A stretch of 64,000 nt of DNA from Pyrenophora tritici-repentis (Eukaryota > Ascomycota > Dothideomycetes > Pleosporales > Pleosporaceae), in contig NC_089398.1 of NCBI RefSeq assembly GCF_003171515.1, forward strand, positions 496,001-560,000, written 5' to 3'. This document shows, piece by piece, positions 1 to 11,656 of this stretch. The notes under the pieces are model-generated. The model did not search any database. It was given only the letters and a program-made list of their open reading frames with translations, and was not told where the DNA came from. Every line of letters begins with the position of its first letter. Within the stretch, counting starts at the first letter, position 1. A program made the translations under genes and the position numbers.

Positions 1-123
1 GGCTGGTTGATGTTTTCGCCTGTGGATATAATGCGTGCATTTCGGGAGGCGGATACTGGTGAATTTGAGACTTTGTTTGAAGGGGAGGATGAACTTGCTG
101 ATCATTCTGATTATTCTGATTAG
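1..123 (+). CDS. 3' end of an unknown protein-coding frame (partial)
   Basis: An open frame runs from the first base of the window to a TAG at 121-123, giving 40 residues that end in an acidic tail (GEDELADHSDYSD). The part upstream lies outside the window, so neither the family nor the true length can be judged. The hydrophobic-aromatic start (GWLMFSP) followed by an acidic end resembles the C-termini of many transposase-type or hypothetical proteins, but that is only an impression. Codon use is not strongly C-ending, unlike the housekeeping genes further along. Confidence 0.3.
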   Translation, partial: GWLMFSPVDIMRAFREADTGEFETLFEGEDELADHSDYSD

Positions 124-3100
124 TTACATCAAAAACAGCGATGTAGCTACATCGTGGGAATGTTGTGTTGGTGGTGGGACAGGGCTACGATGATGTTGGC
201 CAAGGAAGGAGTTGGAGGAGGTCATGACATCAAGGAGGCCATCTTCGCATATCTTCTCTGCAGTGTCCTAATGGTCAAATTCAAGCGAGACATGATAATA
301 GACATCAATTTGTAATCTATGGTCGCCCAGAATCAAGAACTCATTCATCTACATGGTCTGTGCGCTGTGCAGTTGCATATATACCGCTCGCTCGGCTTCC
401 TTCTCTATCCCCTCAGTTACTAAGTCAAAACCACCTGTTCTAAAATACCTGCCGATCCAAGTGATGTTCTGCTTTCTTCTGTATCATTCGGTATTCTTAA
501 AATCAAAACGCAGCACAAGAATGTGCATAGCGACTGCATTGCGGCAGCAGCGCAAGAGACTATTGGATTACTATAAAAACACCTTTCCGGGGTCTTGACT
601 CCTTTATAACCTTCCTGTCCCCATTTTACAAAGTACAGAGTGTGCCTTTGCATGTTTCCCTTCCTGAAAACCTTGTCACTCCAGATTCATGAGCAAAGTG
701 TGCTCTTCTCGATCCAAAAACACTAAGAGCCTTTTCTATGATACCTAAAAGCTGATTAAGTGCTGTTTTATCTCTTCTAAAATTCGTTGTACCCGCGACA
801 TATGCTGTGTTTCTGCGTCTAAGAACCGTGAACGCCGATTTATATGTTTTTTCTGCCAAAATCTTCGAAAATAGAGGCTAGGATACAGGGTGCCTAAGAT
901 CTATTGTTGAATGTATCCTTAAAATGAGTGGTCGAAACTATCATGTGAGCATCTTAGCTCCTATTGGAATAGTCGCCTCTAGCGATACGCTATTCTAGGC
1001 GCTTCTACAAATACAAATACCTATTATCATTCCTCTCCCTGTATTATACCAAAGTACCTACAAACTAGTCAAAATAATAAAACATAGACTACGGAGTCAC
1101 ATGATTTCGTTGTGCTTCTGCGATTCTAAACCTACTTTTCTTAAAAACAACTTTTTCCAAAGTTCGATGTTCCCTGCTTGGTTCTTCTTCCTCACTTAAC
1201 CTAAGGATTTCTTGATTTTCTAAAAGACTTGAGTACTCGAGGTATGTGTTTTCGTGTCTAAAAACTTCACCTTCGGAACTCTTAAATCAGCCAAATCCTA
1301 GGCGATGTGGGTATCTGCCCGCGTCCTATATAAATCTCTGTTTGACCGCACAATTATTATGTTCTTAAGTCTAATTAAAATGTCATATAGTAGAGACTAA
1401 AGGAGGTCTCTTCTCCCCCAACCCCTTTCGAATTACTTTTTATTCACAAACTAGAGGTGCGACGTTCGTATGTTTGCCACTCTTTTAGAAATGTATGAGA
1501 AAAAATTTATACAAAATTCTTCCTCCCTCTTTTTCTATCAACACAGCTGGGAAAGAACGTACTCGAAAATTATCTACAAATGTATCATGTCTGCGCTTTT
1601 CTCAAATAAACTCCAAAACATCGCATGAAAAGGAGAAGCACGTGCTTCTCACTATACAAAGTTCTTGGGGCCTGTCTCTCCTCGTCTTTCTTTCCACTTA
1701 AAGTCTAAAATATTTCGGCATTTGATTAAAATAGGATATCAACAGAGAATGTTCTGTATCTGTCTCCTGCCCCATTCTCTACATTACCCGAAAGACTGCG
1801 ATTGAAACATACAGGCTTTTGTAGATGAGCTCTACCACTTTCTAAAAATGTACTATCTACTCTAGACAAAGATGAACGATCTGTACGCTATGTGCTTCTC
1901 TCTCCTCCTTCTGCTATCTTATCTTCCCGAAACTCTAAAAGTAACTCCAATACTTTCCTGACGCTGCGTCCTGAAAATTGTCGACAACTCCTATATTTGA
2001 CTGCTTTGTTTATAAAAACTATACGCGACATCTGCATGAGTGCGGCGTCTCGACGATGTTGCTATCCACCAAAACTAGCCTATTCCCGCATATATAATCG
2101 CTCGCCTTCTCCACCTCTTCCTGCCTTCTCTACATTCCTTATTCCCGAAAATTCGCAAAGAGTTCGTATCTTATCAAAATGTCCTGCTTTCCTCTTTCTC
2201 TAGATAGCCTTTTTGCTATATATGTCCGCTTCCTGATCGCTGTTCTCCCTCGAGTCCCAATGGCTTGATTTAGATATTGTGGTAGAGGGATAGCCTCAAT
2301 AGTCAGAAGAGAGGCTGCCGACCCGCAATCGGTAGAGAGTAGAGAACAAGAAGGTACCCGAACAATGAACGGTAGTATTAAGAATGGTGTACGATAACTG
2401 ATGTCGAGCTCCTCTACGCGGAGTCGTCCTAAAATACTCAACCCTAGCGCCGATTACCTAACGCCGAACACGTGACAAGCTACTACACCGCAATATAAAA
2501 AATTATCCAGTCACAATATCTATTTTTTCGGCCTCCTGCGCTTGCAGAATCATACGAAATTAAATTAGAAAGAAGATGTCGCGATAGAGGCACGTGCTCA
2601 GACATGTGTATAAAACCTTCGCGGCCTTTCCTCTCTCTCTCTCTTTCTTCTGCATCGTCTCTATACTCGCACTTCTGAAACATTAAATTCACCATGTCTC
2701 AGTTGCCACAGTGTGCGGCTGCTTCTTTGCTCTCTTCTTCCCAAAATCAAAAACATCGGGTAGAAAGCACATATTTTTTCCTCTGTTTTTCTCTCTCTTA
2801 CTCCTGCTTGAAACTCCCGAGCCCCTTAAAAGCCTCCGTGAACTTGATCTTGAAAAATGAGAGAGATGAAAGAGGAATATGATTCGCCCCTCCCCTTCCA
2901 CGTTTACTAAAATGCCTCCCCCTAAAAAATGCTTGCGCTGCGCGGACCACTTTTTCTACCATAAACTCCGAATCTTTGAGCGTCCTTCACAAAAATAGCG
3001 GCAGTTGAGATAAATGCTCTGTCCTGCCTCTTTTTCTACAGTGAATGAATTTAAAACTGCTTGGGAACAACTTGATGTTTTCCTGCTCTCCCTCCGTTCT

Positions 3101-3431
3101 TTTCAAACCCTCCAAGACGATGTATCATGTGGCTTCCTACATGCAGCTCAACAGGGACTAGCGTACCTGCCTGTACGCCACGGGTGAAGGCTCTACCTGT
3201 ACAATAATTCTTGCCCTGTACATGCGATCTTGACTACTTGTAATAACGCTGCTTCTCAAATAAGAAGTGGGCGCCAAGACCATAACAGAAGGCGTTGGGG
3301 TGCTCTTTCCAAATCTGATCGGCAACACTCTCTCCCACTCCGCAACATTCTCGCATTCTGCAACACCCTCTCACACTCTGATCTTCCTGACCACTTCTTC
3401 ACTGCACCTCAATCGCTCTTCTAAACTAAAA
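124..3431. other. Gene-poor stretch, no supportable gene
   Basis: No open frame here has convincing coding character; the frames present are short, lack partners on either side of plausible introns, and are pyrimidine-rich low-complexity translations. The visible texture is C/T-rich tracts followed by YTAAAA words repeated every 60-150 bases, most marked between about 430 and 3,060. It may be old repeat DNA. The last ~150 bases (about 3,330-3,431), with alternating CTC/CAC/CAAC runs, look like the pyrimidine-rich leader of the next gene. Confidence 0.45.
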
Positions 3432-4498
3432 ATGAGCTTACTGTCAATTCTTAATCCGGCAGTACGCAAAGGGTGCGAGAATTTTGCCAAGGGGGACTGC
3501 AAGCGCGGACAAGCATGCAATTTCTACCACCACTACAATCTGGATCCCGCCCGACGCGAGGATGAGGGGCGCCACGATTGGGACGTGCCTAACGATCTGG
3601 GCATCGCGTGCATGAGATGCACGCAACAGCTTAGAGAGGCAAGTCTACTCTCGCGTGAGTACATCGGGTGCTAACATATTTTCAGTGCGATAAGGTTGGC
3701 CGCGGCGGCAATGATGACCCGTGCTCGGAATGCAGACACTTTGGCGGACCGCGATCCAACTGCCGCTTGGCTGAAACGCTCAGCTATAACGACCATGCAT
3801 GGGGACAGATGATCACCAGAAGCGAGACTGGCTTCGACCTTGCACCACTCAAGCACAGGGAGGATCCTATCCGCGGGCACAAAAACAAGAAGACAAACAT
3901 ACGCGAACCAGATAGACTGCCAGTGCCCATAGACAACGCCTTCCTGAAGTCCGACTGGCGGGGTGAGACCAGAGAGCAGCTGTTACAGAAATCTGATTTT
4001 CTTGCCCCCTTCGTTCGTAAACTACCGAGGGCGTGTGTGGTTCCTCCGCACATCCGTGAAAAGAGTATCAAGCGAGACACTTATTTCTTCACCTCTAGCG
4101 GTTCTACCACCACTCCAACGACTCCTCCTTGTGACGCCATTCAGTCATCATCTCCAACGACTGCTCCTTGTGTCGCCAGTCAGTCGTCATTCGCCCCGTC
4201 GCTGCCACAACTGGACACGAGTGAGTTATTAAACTATAAATACGATCTCAAACGAGGTCAGGCGACATGGAAGTACAAGTCCGGTGTCAAAATCACGGTG
4301 CCAGTCGGACCTCCTGTAAGTGAATCACCCTCACTACTTGACAACATGTCACTTATCAAGCCGTAGCCAACTCTTTCTCCTACTATCAGTCGCTCCGAAC
4401 ATCCATCTAAAAGGGTGCGTGCCAGTAGAAGCCCTCCGGATGGGCCTTCTGCACCCTCAGACTTGGGTCTTCCAAGGAAGCCGTCAGCCCCAATATAG
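3432..4498 (+). CDS. CCCH zinc-finger protein of unknown function
   Basis: Proposed exons are 3432-3638, 3686-4315 and 4367-4498 (322 residues). The ATG at 3432 follows an A-rich context and opens directly into a CCCH finger (C-x7-C-x5-C-x3-H, residues about 15-34). A second cysteine cluster (C-x2-C...C...C-x2-C) spans the first splice junction and only forms when the GC-AG intron 3639-3685 is removed. The middle is basic, the rest Ser/Thr/Pro-rich. Intron 2 (4316-4366) has a perfect GTAAGT donor. CCCH proteins usually bind RNA, but the target here is unknown. The C-terminus is uncertain: the same frame stays open for 57 codons after the TAG at 4496-4498, to a TGA at 4670-4672, and that TAG could be the 3' end of a further 84-nt intron (4415-4498). 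Confidence 0.7.
3639..3685 (+). other. GC-AG intron in the CCCH gene
   Basis: The junction reads AG|GCAAGT ... CTAAC ... TTTTCAG. Removing 3639-3685 (47 nt) joins two frames in phase 0 and completes a cysteine cluster. The GTGAGT at 3655 would leave a 31-nt intron and an immediate stop, so the GC donor is the only one that works. Confidence 0.75.
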
Positions 4499-5149
4499 GC
4501 GTCTGCCAGTCCACCTCAACCCTGGAGGAAGAGAGAGGACCTCACGTCTCAAGATATGAGAAAATGGATGAAGAGAGGCGATGAGTACCGGTTTCAGTTC
4601 CCTCACCAGAAGACATCTTCCAAGCCTTCATTGACTCACATCGTTGGCACCCTTTTTCACACTGGCTATTGACTCACGTCCTTGGTCTCATTTCTCATTA
4701 GCTATCAACTCACACCATTGGTCTTTATACACTCACGTCTTCTCCGTACATGGAACCGGGATAGGTAGTGACCTTTTGCTTCCGATAGCTTAGTACGCAC
4801 TAATGTAACCGCAAGTTACCTTTCCGAACACGTCTCTGGATCTGTGAGGACATGTTCTACCAAGAACAGCAAGTCCTTATAATGTTACTGCGAAAAGCTC
4901 TTTATCTCTGAAGGCCAGCTACGTCGGCACGTTCACAAAGACGTCCGCAAAAGTGGCATTTTTCCAGTGCAGTGCACTAAAGCTGGGCGTAGATTCATAG
5001 CATATTTGCTGTTTTTGCTGTATGGGTAACTAAGTAGAAGCTCTAGGGTCACTGTTATTAATCAATACATATCTTAATGTCGCGACTACAAGCTCCACAG
5101 CTTGCGTGCACGCAACAACACACAGTATCGCCTCCTCCACCCACTCCGA
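4499..5149. other. Intergenic or 3' region between convergent genes
   Basis: The stretch up to 4672 may be additional coding sequence of the CCCH gene (an in-frame continuation with a basic WRKRE...WMKRGDEYRF-like segment). From 4673 to 5149 nothing coding is seen. There are a few near-repeats of a phrase built on GACTCAC followed by a short gap and TTGG, at about 4630-4730. Confidence 0.4.
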
Positions 5150-6667
5150 CTACAACTTGGCGAAAACGGTAGGCACAGCCCCACCCATCTCCACCAGCGT
5201 ACTCTTATTCCTAACCCAAGCTTCCAGTCCCTTCTTACCATTCTCCACACCAACACCACTCTGCTTCCAGCCGCCGACGCTCATTTCAGCTGGACTCTCG
5301 CCCCACGTGTTCACCCACGTGATACCCGCCTCTAGCTGTGCGATGACCTTGTGTGCGAGGTTGATGTCTTTTGTAAAGACACCAGCGGCGAGACCGACAT
5401 CTGTGTTGTTTGCACGGCGGATGACTTCATCAATGGTCTTGTAGCTGAGGATGGACATGACGGGGCCGAAGATTTCCTCGCGTACAATCTTCATGTCGTC
5501 GGTGCAGTTTGTGAAGATGGTGGGTTGGACCCAGTAGCCGTTTTGGTAGGCTTTGTTGCTGTGGGATGCGAGCCATAATGGTGTCTCGGGGCCGCCGCAG
5601 AGTAGCTTCGCCTTGTCGTTTTCGATGCCGTGCTTGATGTAGGACACGACCTTTTCGTAGTGGGGCTTTGATACGAGAGGGCCGAAGTTGGTGTTCATGT
5701 CGTAGAGATCGCCGGGGCGGACGTATTGGATCTTTTCTAGTAATCGCTTTTCAAACTCGGGCTTCATGGCTTCAGGGATGAAGACTCGTGTGCCGTTGGT
5801 GCAGACTTGGCCGGTGGAGAAGAAGTTGGCCAACATGGCGCCGTCGACTGCTTGGTCTACGTCGGCGTCTGGTAGGATCACACACGCGGACTTGCCGCCC
5901 AGCTCCATTGTGACGTACTTCATCTCCCCCGAGGCGCTGCCGGCCACCTTCTTACCGGTTGATACTTGTCCAGTAAAGCTGACCTTGGCGATACCAGAAT
6001 GCTTGGTGAGGTATGCGCCGACGTCGCCGCCGCCCTGGACTACGTTGAAAACACCAGCCGGTACGCCAGCTTCCGCGTAAATGTCTGCTAGAACGGTAGA
6101 GTGAAGTGGTGTGAACTCTGACGGCTTGTAGACCATGCAATTGCCTGCAGCCAGACACGGCGCTGACTTCCAGAGAGCGATCTGGATAGGGTAGTTCCAC
6201 GCTCCAATGCCTGCGCAAACACCCAGCGCGTTCTTGGTTGTGTATACCCACGCATCTGGTCGTAACTGTGCCGTCTCGCCGTTCATGCCACCTCCTCCCA
6301 CCAGGTTTGCAAAGTATTCGAGGACATCAGCGCCAGTTACTATATCGACTGTGGAAGTCTCGGAGAAAGGCTTTCCGGTATCGCTCGTCTCGATTCGCGC
6401 CAGTTCATCGTTTCGGGCGCGGAGTATGGCTGCTGCTCGTTGCAGGATACGGGCGCGTTCGATTGGTGGTGTTGCTGACCAAGCTGGAAAGGCTTTGTGT
6501 GCAGATGCTATGGCCGCGTCTATGCCAGCGGGCGTGGTCGTATGGATGTTTGCGACTGGCTCTGCCGTTGCGGGATTAATTGTCTGAAACGAGGATGCAG
6601 AAGATCCCGATTGGATCTTGCCGTCATAGTAGGCAGAACGGGGCGCATATGGAGGAGACATGGTCAT
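5150..6667 (-). CDS. Betaine aldehyde dehydrogenase (ALDH superfamily)
   Basis: An uninterrupted 505-residue aldehyde dehydrogenase. Visible ALDH marks are the cofactor-site Asn in AWNYP (N158), the Gly motif SFTGQVSTG (about 230-238), the general base Glu in MELGGKS (E255) and the catalytic Cys in STGQVCTNG (C289). Length and the [10 protein letters not shown] signature fit the BetB/BADH branch, which oxidises betaine aldehyde to glycine betaine with NAD(P)+. The ATG at 6667 is used; a second Met two codons later is equally possible. It is divergently transcribed from the choline oxidase gene at 7657 and shares a ~1-kb upstream region with it, so the two would convert choline to betaine in two steps, for osmoprotection or use of choline as carbon and nitrogen source. 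No organellar targeting signal is obvious. Confidence 0.92.
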   Translation of the reverse strand: MTMSPPYAPRSAYYDGKIQSGSSASSFQTINPATAEPVANIHTTTPAGIDAAIASAHKAFPAWSATPPIERARILQRAAAILRARNDELARIETSDTGKPFSETSTVDIVTGADVLEYFANLVGGGGMNGETAQLRPDAWVYTTKNALGVCAGIGAWNYPIQIALWKSAPCLAAGNCMVYKPSEFTPLHSTVLADIYAEAGVPAGVFNVVQGGGDVGAYLTKHSGIAKVSFTGQVSTGKKVAGSASGEMKYVTMELGGKSACVILPDADVDQAVDGAMLANFFSTGQVCTNGTRVFIPEAMKPEFEKRLLEKIQYVRPGDLYDMNTNFGPLVSKPHYEKVVSYIKHGIENDKAKLLCGGPETPLWLASHSNKAYQNGYWVQPTIFTNCTDDMKIVREEIFGPVMSILSYKTIDEVIRRANNTDVGLAAGVFTKDINLAHKVIAQLEAGITWVNTWGESPAEMSVGGWKQSGVGVENGKKGLEAWVRNKSTLVEMGGAVPTVFAKL

Positions 6668-7656
6668 GAATTTGGCGCAATGGATGAATCGCAGTCACAA
6701 TGTGAAGTTGGGGCCAGCAAGGTTTCAAAACAAAAGACTTGATTGCGCTGCCACTGTTAGCCAAGGCCACTGGTGATGTGACGTCTTTGCGCCGAAGTAC
6801 TAACTTTTGTACGGAGTGAAGCGACGGGGAAGCTCGGACGCAGTGCTTGCGCCTCGTCTTCCTTTCAGAGATTAGCTATCAATATTTCTGCAACGCAGGA
6901 GTTATCAGCTGATACGTAGATGCGGAGAGTGCAAATGTGTATCACATATAAGTTTGGCAGAGACGTCGCATCGGGATGGCGCTGAGCTGACGCGCATGGC
7001 AGAAAACTTCGTCCGATTGTTACCGCGCTCACCGCTCTGCCATCAGGGCAAGTGCGGCACCGTCTTGCAGGGATGCTGTGCTCGGCACCTGCAGCCTCAG
7101 CGGGGTAAGCTAGTCCGTAACCAGTCATCACATCATCGGATGGTTATAGGACGCCATCCAAGCTTTTTTCTTCCGAGAGTCGTTGAACGACATGGACGCG
7201 TCAGTCGCGCCTATTGGGGCTTTTCAGAACACCACCATAGACAACATCATTCCACATGATTCGTTATAATCCTCCATCCGTTTAATTCGCGTATTCTCAA
7301 CTTCACAGCTGTTGCAACACCATTGCGGCACTGTGCAGGTGGCTTGAGCACGTGCAAGCTTACGGTCCAACCACTAAACGGCCCTTTTAGCACGGTCTTA
7401 TCTGGAAGGCAAACGACAAATCTTGCAGCTGGCATACGACATACCAGCCTCCCAGCCTCATACAGCACACTATTCGCTATCCAAACTTTTGCCGATTGCC
7501 CGATAGCGACGCCCGGTCCGTTGAGAGAACAACGAGTTTCCGACCGATGTCCCGGACGCTAAAGTTTACATATAAGCTTGCCTCTACGTAAGAACTACAG
7601 GTGAAAAGCTACTAGCTTTCTGCATCTTCATCCCCCATCTCAATCCACACGCGACA
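6668..7656. promoter_or_regulatory. Shared divergent promoter region of the choline-to-betaine pair
   Basis: 989 bp separate the two start codons. The region holds several GATA words, which are candidate AreA-type nitrogen-regulator sites (for example near 6880-6915), and an inverted CCAAT at about 7210-7216. None has been tested and GATA words are common by chance. The clearest core element is the TATA-like box at 7571-7576 facing the choline oxidase. Confidence 0.5.
7571..7576 (+). promoter_or_regulatory. TATA-like box upstream of choline oxidase
   Basis: TATAAG lies 81 bp before the ATG and is followed by the pyrimidine-rich CATCTTCATCCCCCATCTC leader typical of well-expressed fungal genes. 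Confidence 0.45.
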
Positions 7657-9345
7657 ATGGCTTTCGAAACAGTGACCTCGATCCCCAAGGATGCCACTTA
7701 TGACTTTGTCATCGTGGGCGGAGGCACAGCTGGCTGTGTCATTGCCTCGCGTCTTACCGAGTATCTGCCTAACAAGAAAGTCCTCTTGATTGAAGCTGGC
7801 CCAAGCGACTTTATGGATGACCGTGTGCTGCTCCTCAAGGACTGGCTCAACCTCCTAGGAGGAGAGCTCGACTACGACTACGGCACAACCGAACAGCCCA
7901 ATGGCAACTCTCACATTCGACACTCGCGTGCCAAGGTGCTCGGTGGCTGCTCATCACACAACACACTGATCTCATTCAGGCCATTTGAGTACGACTGCAA
8001 GAGATGGGAAGCACAGGGGTGCAAGGGTTGGAGCTTCAAGACGTTTATGCGTGTGCTTGACAACCTTCGCAACACCGTCCAGCCTGTACACGAGAAGCAC
8101 CGAAATCAGCTCTGTCTAGACTGGATCGACTCGTGCTCGACTGCCATGGACATTCCCGTCATCCACGATTTCAACCACGAAATCAAGACCAAGGGTGCCC
8201 TCAAGCCTTCTGTTGGCTTCTTCTCAGTATCATACAACCCTGATGACGGTCGACGAAGCAGTGCTAGTGTAGCGTACATCCACCCTATTCTCCGGGGCGA
8301 GGAGAAGCGCGACAACCTGACTGTGCTCACCAACGCGTGGGTCAGCAAGGTCAATGTCTCGGGTGACAAGGTCACTGGCGTTGACATTACACTCCAGAGC
8401 GGCGAGAAGCGCACGCTTAGCCCCAGCTGTGAAACAATCCTGTGTGCAGGTGCCGTGGATACACCAAGGTTGATGCTGCTTTCCGGTCTTGGCCCCAAGC
8501 AACAACTCTCCGACCTCGGCATCCCCGTCGTAAAGGATATCCCCGGGGTAGGCGAGAACTTGCTAGACCACCCCGAAAGTATCATCCTGTGGGAGCTGAA
8601 CAAGCCCGTACCCGCCAATCAGACCACCATGGACTCTGACGCAGGTATCTTCCTACGCCGCGAGATTCCCAATGCGGCAGGCGACGATGGCGACATTGCG
8701 GATATCATGATGCACTGCTACCAAATTCCCTTCTGCCTAAACACCGCAAGGTAAGCCATAATCACAGCTATCCCGCGACTTGTATAAGTGGCTAACAACC
8801 AAAATAGGCTAGGATACGATTCCCCCATTGACGCCTTCTGCATGACTCCCAACATTCCCCGCCCCCGTTCCCGCGGCCGCATCTACCTCACTAGCGCAGA
8901 CCCTACCGTCAAGCCCGCGCTAGACTTCCGCTACTTCACCGACCCTGAAGGCTACGACGCTGCCACCATCGTCGCCGGTCTCAAGGCAGCACGTGAGATC
9001 GCAAAGCAGGCCCCCTTCTCCAACTGGATCAAGCGCGAAGTCGCTCCCGGACCTAAAATCACCACCGACGAGGAACTGTCAGAATACGGCCGCCGTGTGG
9101 CGCATACCGTGTACCACCCTGCAGGCACCACCAAGATGGGTGATGTAAGCAAGGACGACAAGGCTGTTGTGGACCCTGAGCTCAAGGTCCGTGGCCTCAA
9201 GGGCGTCAGGATTGCGGATGCGGGTGTTTTCCCTGAGATGCCGACGATCAATCCCATGTTGACTGTCCTTGGTATTGGCGAGCGTGCGGCGGAGATGATT
9301 GCGCAGGAGTGGGGATGGAAGGGTCTGCAGAAGGAGAGGTTGTAA
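7657..9345 (+). CDS. Choline oxidase (GMC flavoprotein)
   Basis: Exons 7657-8750 and 8808-9345 with one 57-nt intron (GTAAGC...CTAAC...AATAG, phase 2) give 543 residues, the size of bacterial choline oxidase. The N-terminus has the FAD-binding VGGGTAGCVIASRL motif (from residue 20). RHSRAKVLGGCSSHN (residues 88-102) matches the choline oxidase segment whose His carries covalent FAD, here H89. The C-terminal catalytic pair is present as TVYHPAGT (H468) and TINPMLT (N513). GMC oxidases are diverse, but this combination points to choline rather than alcohol, glucose or aryl-alcohol oxidases. The enzyme would oxidise choline to betaine aldehyde, and the divergent neighbour would finish the job. 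No signal peptide is seen, so it is probably cytosolic or peroxisomal; the C-terminal ERL is not a clear PTS1. Confidence 0.9.
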
Positions 9346-9583
9346 GTTTTGTTGGTTTGGAATCTTGGATAAAGAGTTTGGATACGGTAAGATAGTGATG
9401 ATGTAAGTTTACATTGCAATGATGCGAGTACCCCCAATGCGATAAAGAGTTTTTGCAGTTATTGCGTTGTGTTTAAAATATTATTGTGACCTATACGAGA
9501 ATGGAGGTCCTCAGGTGTGTTTATAATTATACAGGAAGAAGTCATGAGCCCTTGTAGTATATCAGGCTCACTTCACCTCCATC

Positions 9584-10542
9584 TTAATCCTCATCTTCCT
9601 CGTCCTCAAAATTCAAACCCATCAACATACCACCCTCCTCATCCTCCTCATCACAATCCAACTTCCTCAACGCCGTAATCGCCGCATCCTCGCCCTCACT
9701 CTCATCAACCACCTCCTCACTCTCCCTTAACCCCTGCACCTCCCACAGATCCGCACCCCCCTCCCTCGTACCCAACACAAAGCTCCCCCCGCCATCCTCA
9801 AACACCCCACTACCCATCTCTATCCTCCGCTTCCTCGCCTCCTTCTGCACTCGCCGCTTCTCCCTCTCCTCCTTGGCCATGACCCATTTCTGCAGTGGAC
9901 GCGGCAGTTCATGAGTGCCGAATCCAGTTTTGGCCAGACCCCAGGTTGTCAGTGCAAGGGCGGCGCTGTTGGTGCTGGAGAGGGCTGCGGTGCTGATACT
10001 TGATGTGGCGCGGCCGATACCAGATTGGGAGAGCGCGGTGAAGTAGGAAGATGTTGCCGCGTTGATTTCTCGCAAGGCTTGTGTTGTTTCTGATAGTGCG
10101 GCTGGCCAGGTTCCAGGGAAGAGGTAGGATTCCCCGTGGTGCTGAGAGTTAGGGTGGTCAGGAAGAAGATATGGTAATGTAGTTGGATACTCACTTGTGA
10201 AGAGGGTATGTCACTTTCTACTTCTTCCCAGTCTTGCTCTGTGGGGGAAGCTGGCCGTGAGGATGAGATGGAGCAGTCATCTGCGTCTTCGAATATTTCG
10301 TCCGCCACTTCCTCCAGCTCGCCGATACTGTCTTGGGGCTGTACCCGATCTTGCAATGCCTCCTCGAGAAGTTCGAGTCGGGAACGGGGTTCTTGGCGTG
10401 GTGCCGTGTTGCCATCGAAGAAATTGGGGGTGGCATTGTCGTTGCTGTATGGAGATGGCAGCTCTGGCGCGAGTGGTCGCTCTGATGTCCGCCTTTGTGG
10501 ACGGCCTCTTTCTGTGTTCCGGCGCGTCATCTTATCCACCAT
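9584..10542 (-). CDS. Conserved-looking acidic protein of unknown function
   Basis: Exons 10195-10542 and 9584-10141 with a 53-nt intron (GTGAGT...CTAAC...TCAG, phase 0) give 301 residues. The first ATG in frame is at 10542. The N-terminal third is Arg/Pro/Ser-rich and then acidic (EELEEVADEIFEDADD); the middle has a Ser/Thr/Ala-rich helix-like block; then comes a basic segment (AKEEREKRRVQKEARKRR) and a very acidic C-terminus ending GLNFEDEEDED. I recognise no domain. Charge-segregated proteins of this kind are often nuclear or chaperone-associated, but no function is assigned. The splice sites and C-ending codons make the model itself solid. Confidence 0.7.
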
Positions 10543-11480
10543 TGTATCTGGTGTCACTGGTCCCGCGATGCGGTGATTCTAAGGATATTAGCTTAGCTTG
10601 GAGGATACAATGATCCAAGAGAAGGTCAGAAGCAAGCGGCGGCAGAGGTGTATTCGTTTCCGTGGGTGTTCATTGACGTTGACGTTGTTCGTTGGTGCGT
10701 TTGCAGGCGTTGTTGAGTCCAGGTAGGTAGAGAGCGCGCGGGAGAAAATGCCGTAGAAGGTAATTTTACATAGTCTCACTACGAGTGACTTGTCATGAGT
10801 GCCCTTCACGTGACAAGGTCAGTACAGTTCGTTGATCATTCACGCCAGTGACATATGCAACGCAGGTCTTCAAGTGCGGGTTCGTGCAGGACTTTAACTG
10901 CGTTAATAGGCGCGGTGGGCAGTAAATCACCCAAGGTTGGGCGTTTGCTGCCTCGCTAATTTACTTGATGATTTGTGTGGCTGAACCGCAGTTCACGATG
11001 CAGGGTGGGTCAGCAACTGTAGTTAAGGCTGGTTCCCGTTGACCTCATTGTGTGGGGCGTAACCAAGCTTTGTGGAGGCGGGTAAGGCTGCAGCTTTCAG
11101 GGAATTCCCGATGTCAGTTTGGCGGGGTCGGGTCGGGTCACCTGGGCATGGCCATGTCCTGCTGTTCCTACAGCACTTGGAGAGTGATTGGCCCAGCGCT
11201 TGACCGCAATCGTCGTGGTGCGGCTCTTTCCACCCAATAGGTTGCTACCCTCCTACGCAACGCATGTCGTGAGAATAAGTGATTTTGCCCCCATCCCGCT
11301 GCTACAATCAAACACGGTCTATATTAGCCAGGTTTATTGGTTCGCGTCTAGGTATTGTTGACCGCCACCATGTCAGTGACTCGCGTGATTTATGGTAGCT
11401 CGTCCACCTCTGCCACTTTACTTTCACTCTTTCACTCGAACCAATTGGCCCGTGCTTAGCTCTTAGCTCTCGCTCATGTG
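10543..11480. other. Intergenic region between divergent genes
   Basis: About 0.94 kb without a supportable frame. It carries Gly/Trp-like simple G-rich words and inverted CCAAT words (for example near 11,330 and 11,437) that could serve either gene. Confidence 0.4.
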
Positions 11481-11488
11481 TATATAAG
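11481..11488 (+). promoter_or_regulatory. TATA box of the 11657 gene
   Basis: TATATAAG lies 176 bp before the start codon. A spliced leader separates the expected transcription start (about 11515) from the ATG: a consensus intron (GTAAGT...CTTACTG...GCAG) occupies 11577-11627. Confidence 0.6.
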
Positions 11489-11576
11489 CAGCCCACCCCA
11501 CCGCTTTTTCTTCCACTGCCGATTCCAGCAGCGCAACACTCGAACTGGACAATTCAACCCACATCCCTTCTCACTG

Positions 11577-11627
11577 GTAAGTCAGACGTTGGCAACTGTT
11601 CATTCTCCGAATACTTACTGGAAGCAG
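11577..11627 (+). other. Probable 5'-UTR intron of the 11657 gene
   Basis: A GTAAGT donor, a CTTACTG branch-like word and a GCAG acceptor 51 nt apart, located between the TATA box and the start codon, with no ATG in the exon before it. Confidence 0.55.
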
Positions 11628-11656
11628 GTATATATTCGACCCCTTGGTACTATACA

